Assembly: GCA_963840725.1 (NCBI GenBank)
Contig: CAWIZY010000009.1
Coordinates: forward strand, 930,001 to 994,000
Length of the DNA: 64,000 nt
From: CAVWDU01 sp963840725
Lineage (GTDB): Bacteria; Pseudomonadota; Gammaproteobacteria; Pseudomonadales; Halieaceae
Direction: 5' to 3'
The notes below the pieces were generated by a model. That model saw nothing but the letters and a program-made list of their open reading frames with translations, ran no database searches and had not been told where the DNA came from. Shown one piece after another: positions 62,343 to 64,000 of the stretch (positions are counted from its first letter, which is position 1; every line of letters starts with the position of its first letter). The position numbers and the translations under genes are program-made.

Positions 62343-64000
62343 TCAGGGAGTTTTCTCGAATGGCCTGTGGCTGCGCCAGAGATAGAAAACGGCGGGCAGT
62401 ACCAGCAGTGTCACCAGCATGGCGCTCACCATACCGCCCACCATCGGCGCTGCGATCCTGCTCATTACTTCAGAGCCAGTACCAGAGCCGTAGAGAATTG
62501 GTAATAGCCCAAGAATAATAGACGCCGCCGTCATCATCACTGGCCGCACCCGGAGCCCGGCGCCACGAATCACCGCGTCGGCAATCTGAGCGTGACTTGG
62601 CTGGCCTTGTTCCAACAAATCCTCATAGGCCTGATTTAGGTAGAGCAGCATAATGACACTGGTCTCTACCGCGACCCCTGCCAGGGCGATAAACCCGACG
62701 CCGACCGCAATCGAAAAATTAAAATTTTCCCAGTACATCAACCAGACGCTGCCGATAAGCGCAAAGGGCAAGATGCCCATCAGTATCACCACCGCGCCCA
62801 GCTCACGAAAATTCAGGTACAGCAGAATAGCAATGACGGCGAGGGTGAGCGGCACGACGTAGCTCAGTCGGGCCTTTGCGCGCTCCATGTACTCATACTG
62901 ACCCGACCAGATGAGCGAGTAACCCGCCGGTAGTTCAAGCTGCTCATTGACCACTGCGCGCGCATGGGCAACATAGTTGCCGATATCAACACCCTCGATA
63001 TCTACAAACGTCCAGCCGTTAATCCTCGCATTTTCACTTTTAATGCCAGCGGGGCCATCTGCCACCGAGACGCTCGCCACATCGCCAAGGGCCAGCCGCC
63101 CGCCCTCTACCGTTACAATAGGCAAAAGGGACAGCTGTTCCGGTGAGTCCCGGTAAGCTTGGGGATAGCGGATGTTGATCGGGTAGCGCTCAAGGCCCTC
63201 CACGGTCTGGGAAACATTCATGCCACCCACCGCCGTAGCAATCACCTGCTGCACGTCCGCAATATTCAGGCCGTAGCGTGCCGCACGTTCCCGGTCGATG
63301 TCGACCTCGATATACCGCCCGCCAGCAACGCGTTCGGAATAAACTGATGCGGTGCCGGGAACGCCTTGCAGGATGGCCTCCAACTGTTGGCCTATGCCCT
63401 GGATCTCCGCCAGGTCAGGCCCTGCCACCTTGATGCCAACCGGTGTTTTAATCCCGGTCGCCAGCATATCAATACGGGTCTTGATGGGCATCACCCAGGC
63501 ATTGGTGAGGCCCGGTAGTTTCACCAATGCGTCAAGTTCCTCTCTGAGTGTCTCTGCAGTCAAGCCCTCTCGCCACTGGTCCCGGGGTTTCAGCTGAATA
63601 AACGTCTCTATCATCGTCAGTGGGGCGGGGTCAGTGGCGGTGTCCGCACGCCCTATTTTGCCAAACACTGTCGCCACCTCCGGCACGGTTGCGATCAGTT
63701 TGTCGGTGTGTTGGAGAACCCGACGGGCTTCGCCAATTGAGATTCCCGGATAGGTTGTGGGCATGTACATCAGGTCGCCCTCGTCCAGTGGCGGCATAAA
63801 CTCACTACCTAACTGGGAAAGCGGCCACCAGCTGCTCGCCAGCAACAAGCCTGCAAGCAGAATTGTGGTTCTCGGGAACCGCAACGCCCGCCTCAAGACC
63901 GGCATGTAGGCGGCGCTGATGACACGATTCAACGGATTGCTGCGCTCCGCCAGCACCTTGCCGCGAATAAAGTAGCCCATGAGAACCGGTACGAGAGTAA
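62343..64000 (-). CDS. Heavy-metal efflux RND pump, CusA/CzcA type (C-terminal part)
   Basis: The frame enters from the right edge and covers about 550 residues, the second half of an HME-RND protein. Visible are the porter-domain block SEFMPPLDEGDLMYMPTTYPG, the region DMLATGIKTPVGIKVAGPD and NIADVQQVIATAVGG. The last six membrane helices include GVGFIALAGVAVETSVIMLLY. Met residues in the DMLATG and DLMYMP regions fit a Cu+/Ag+ exporter, but CzcA-type zinc/cobalt export cannot be excluded. CusB and CusC partners would lie to the right of the window. Confidence 0.93.
   Translation of the reverse strand, partial: TLVPVLMGYFIRGKVLAERSNPLNRVISAAYMPVLRRALRFPRTTILLAGLLLASSWWPLSQLGSEFMPPLDEGDLMYMPTTYPGISIGEARRVLQHTDKLIATVPEVATVFGKIGRADTATDPAPLTMIETFIQLKPRDQWREGLTAETLREELDALVKLPGLTNAWVMPIKTRIDMLATGIKTPVGIKVAGPDLAEIQGIGQQLEAILQGVPGTASVYSERVAGGRYIEVDIDRERAARYGLNIADVQQVIATAVGGMNVSQTVEGLERYPINIRYPQAYRDSPEQLSLLPIVTVEGGRLALGDVASVSVADGPAGIKSENARINGWTFVDIEGVDIGNYVAHARAVVNEQLELPAGYSLIWSGQYEYMERAKARLSYVVPLTLAVIAILLYLNFRELGAVVILMGILPFALIGSVWLMYWENFNFSIAVGVGFIALAGVAVETSVIMLLYLNQAYEDLLEQGQPSHAQIADAVIRGAGLRVRPVMMTAASIILGLLPILYGSGTGSEVMSRIAAPMVGGMVSAMLVTLLVLPAVFYLWRSHRPFEKTP

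Noticed and set aside
1..64000. Mobile elements, prophage, CRISPR arrays or rRNA operons
   Set aside because: I found no transposase, integrase, phage structural gene, regularly spaced repeats or rRNA-like sequence on either strand.

Overview
The window looks like a chromosomal segment of an aerobic marine gammaproteobacterium, probably of the OM60/NOR5 (Halieaceae) or a related Cellvibrionales-type group. This is inferred from gene content and order, not from a marker-gene search. Core blocks follow the order familiar from Pseudomonas-like genomes: tig-clpP-clpX-lon-hupB-ppiD; yceD-rpmF-fabD-fabG-acpP-fabF-pabC-mltG-tmk-holB-pilZ; rluC/maf/rne; and yccA-tusDCBE-ybiB-trmA. TonB-dependent uptake, several secreted peptidases and an HME-type RND pump fit a heterotroph living on proteinaceous matter.

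Layout. 1-4.2 kb: end of a CPA2 antiporter, electron-transfer flavoprotein genes etfBA, and ETF:quinone oxidoreductase. The first 1.6 kb carries many single-base insertions that look like sequence errors. 4.3-7 kb: DUF1285, a C92/NlpC-type hydrolase and a 3-phosphoglycerate dehydrogenase. 7-15.7 kb: proteostasis block with a heat-shock-type promoter in front of lon, and tRNA-Leu(UAG). 15.9-18.6 kb: an islet with a GH84 hexosaminidase, a phosphomannose-isomerase-like cupin and a divergent candidate small RNA made of four hairpins ending in a terminator. 18.6-32 kb: fatty-acid and cell-envelope block (plsX absent from its usual place), maf, rluC, rne, tRNA-Ser(UGA). 32-42 kb: polysaccharide deacetylase, VOC protein, Bax-inhibitor homologue, the tRNA 2-thiouridine sulfur relay, trmA, phhB, a winged-helix/nuclease-like protein, a dimeric dUTPase and an outer-membrane barrel.

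42.3-58.6 kb is the most distinctive region. A LysR regulator lies between two divergent gene runs. Leftward: TonB receptor, DUF885 zinc peptidase, secreted amidohydrolase/prolidase-like enzyme, Nramp-fold transporter without the metal motif, VOC protein, DPP-IV-type S9 peptidase, atypical RidA and secreted MBL hydrolase. Rightward: DapA-like aldolase/deaminase, DAO-type FAD oxidase, small 2Fe-2S protein and FAD/BFD oxidoreductase, the subunit set of D-hydroxyproline dehydrogenase (LhpBEF) or its relative HCN synthase. I read this as a candidate system that imports and digests proline/hydroxyproline-rich peptides and oxidises the released imino acid. That reading is an inference.

58.6-64 kb: a third VOC protein, an unknown secreted protein, a DUF3604 PHP-like protein and the C-terminal half of a CusA-type efflux pump that runs off the right edge. 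I saw no rRNA, CRISPR array, transposase or prophage gene.
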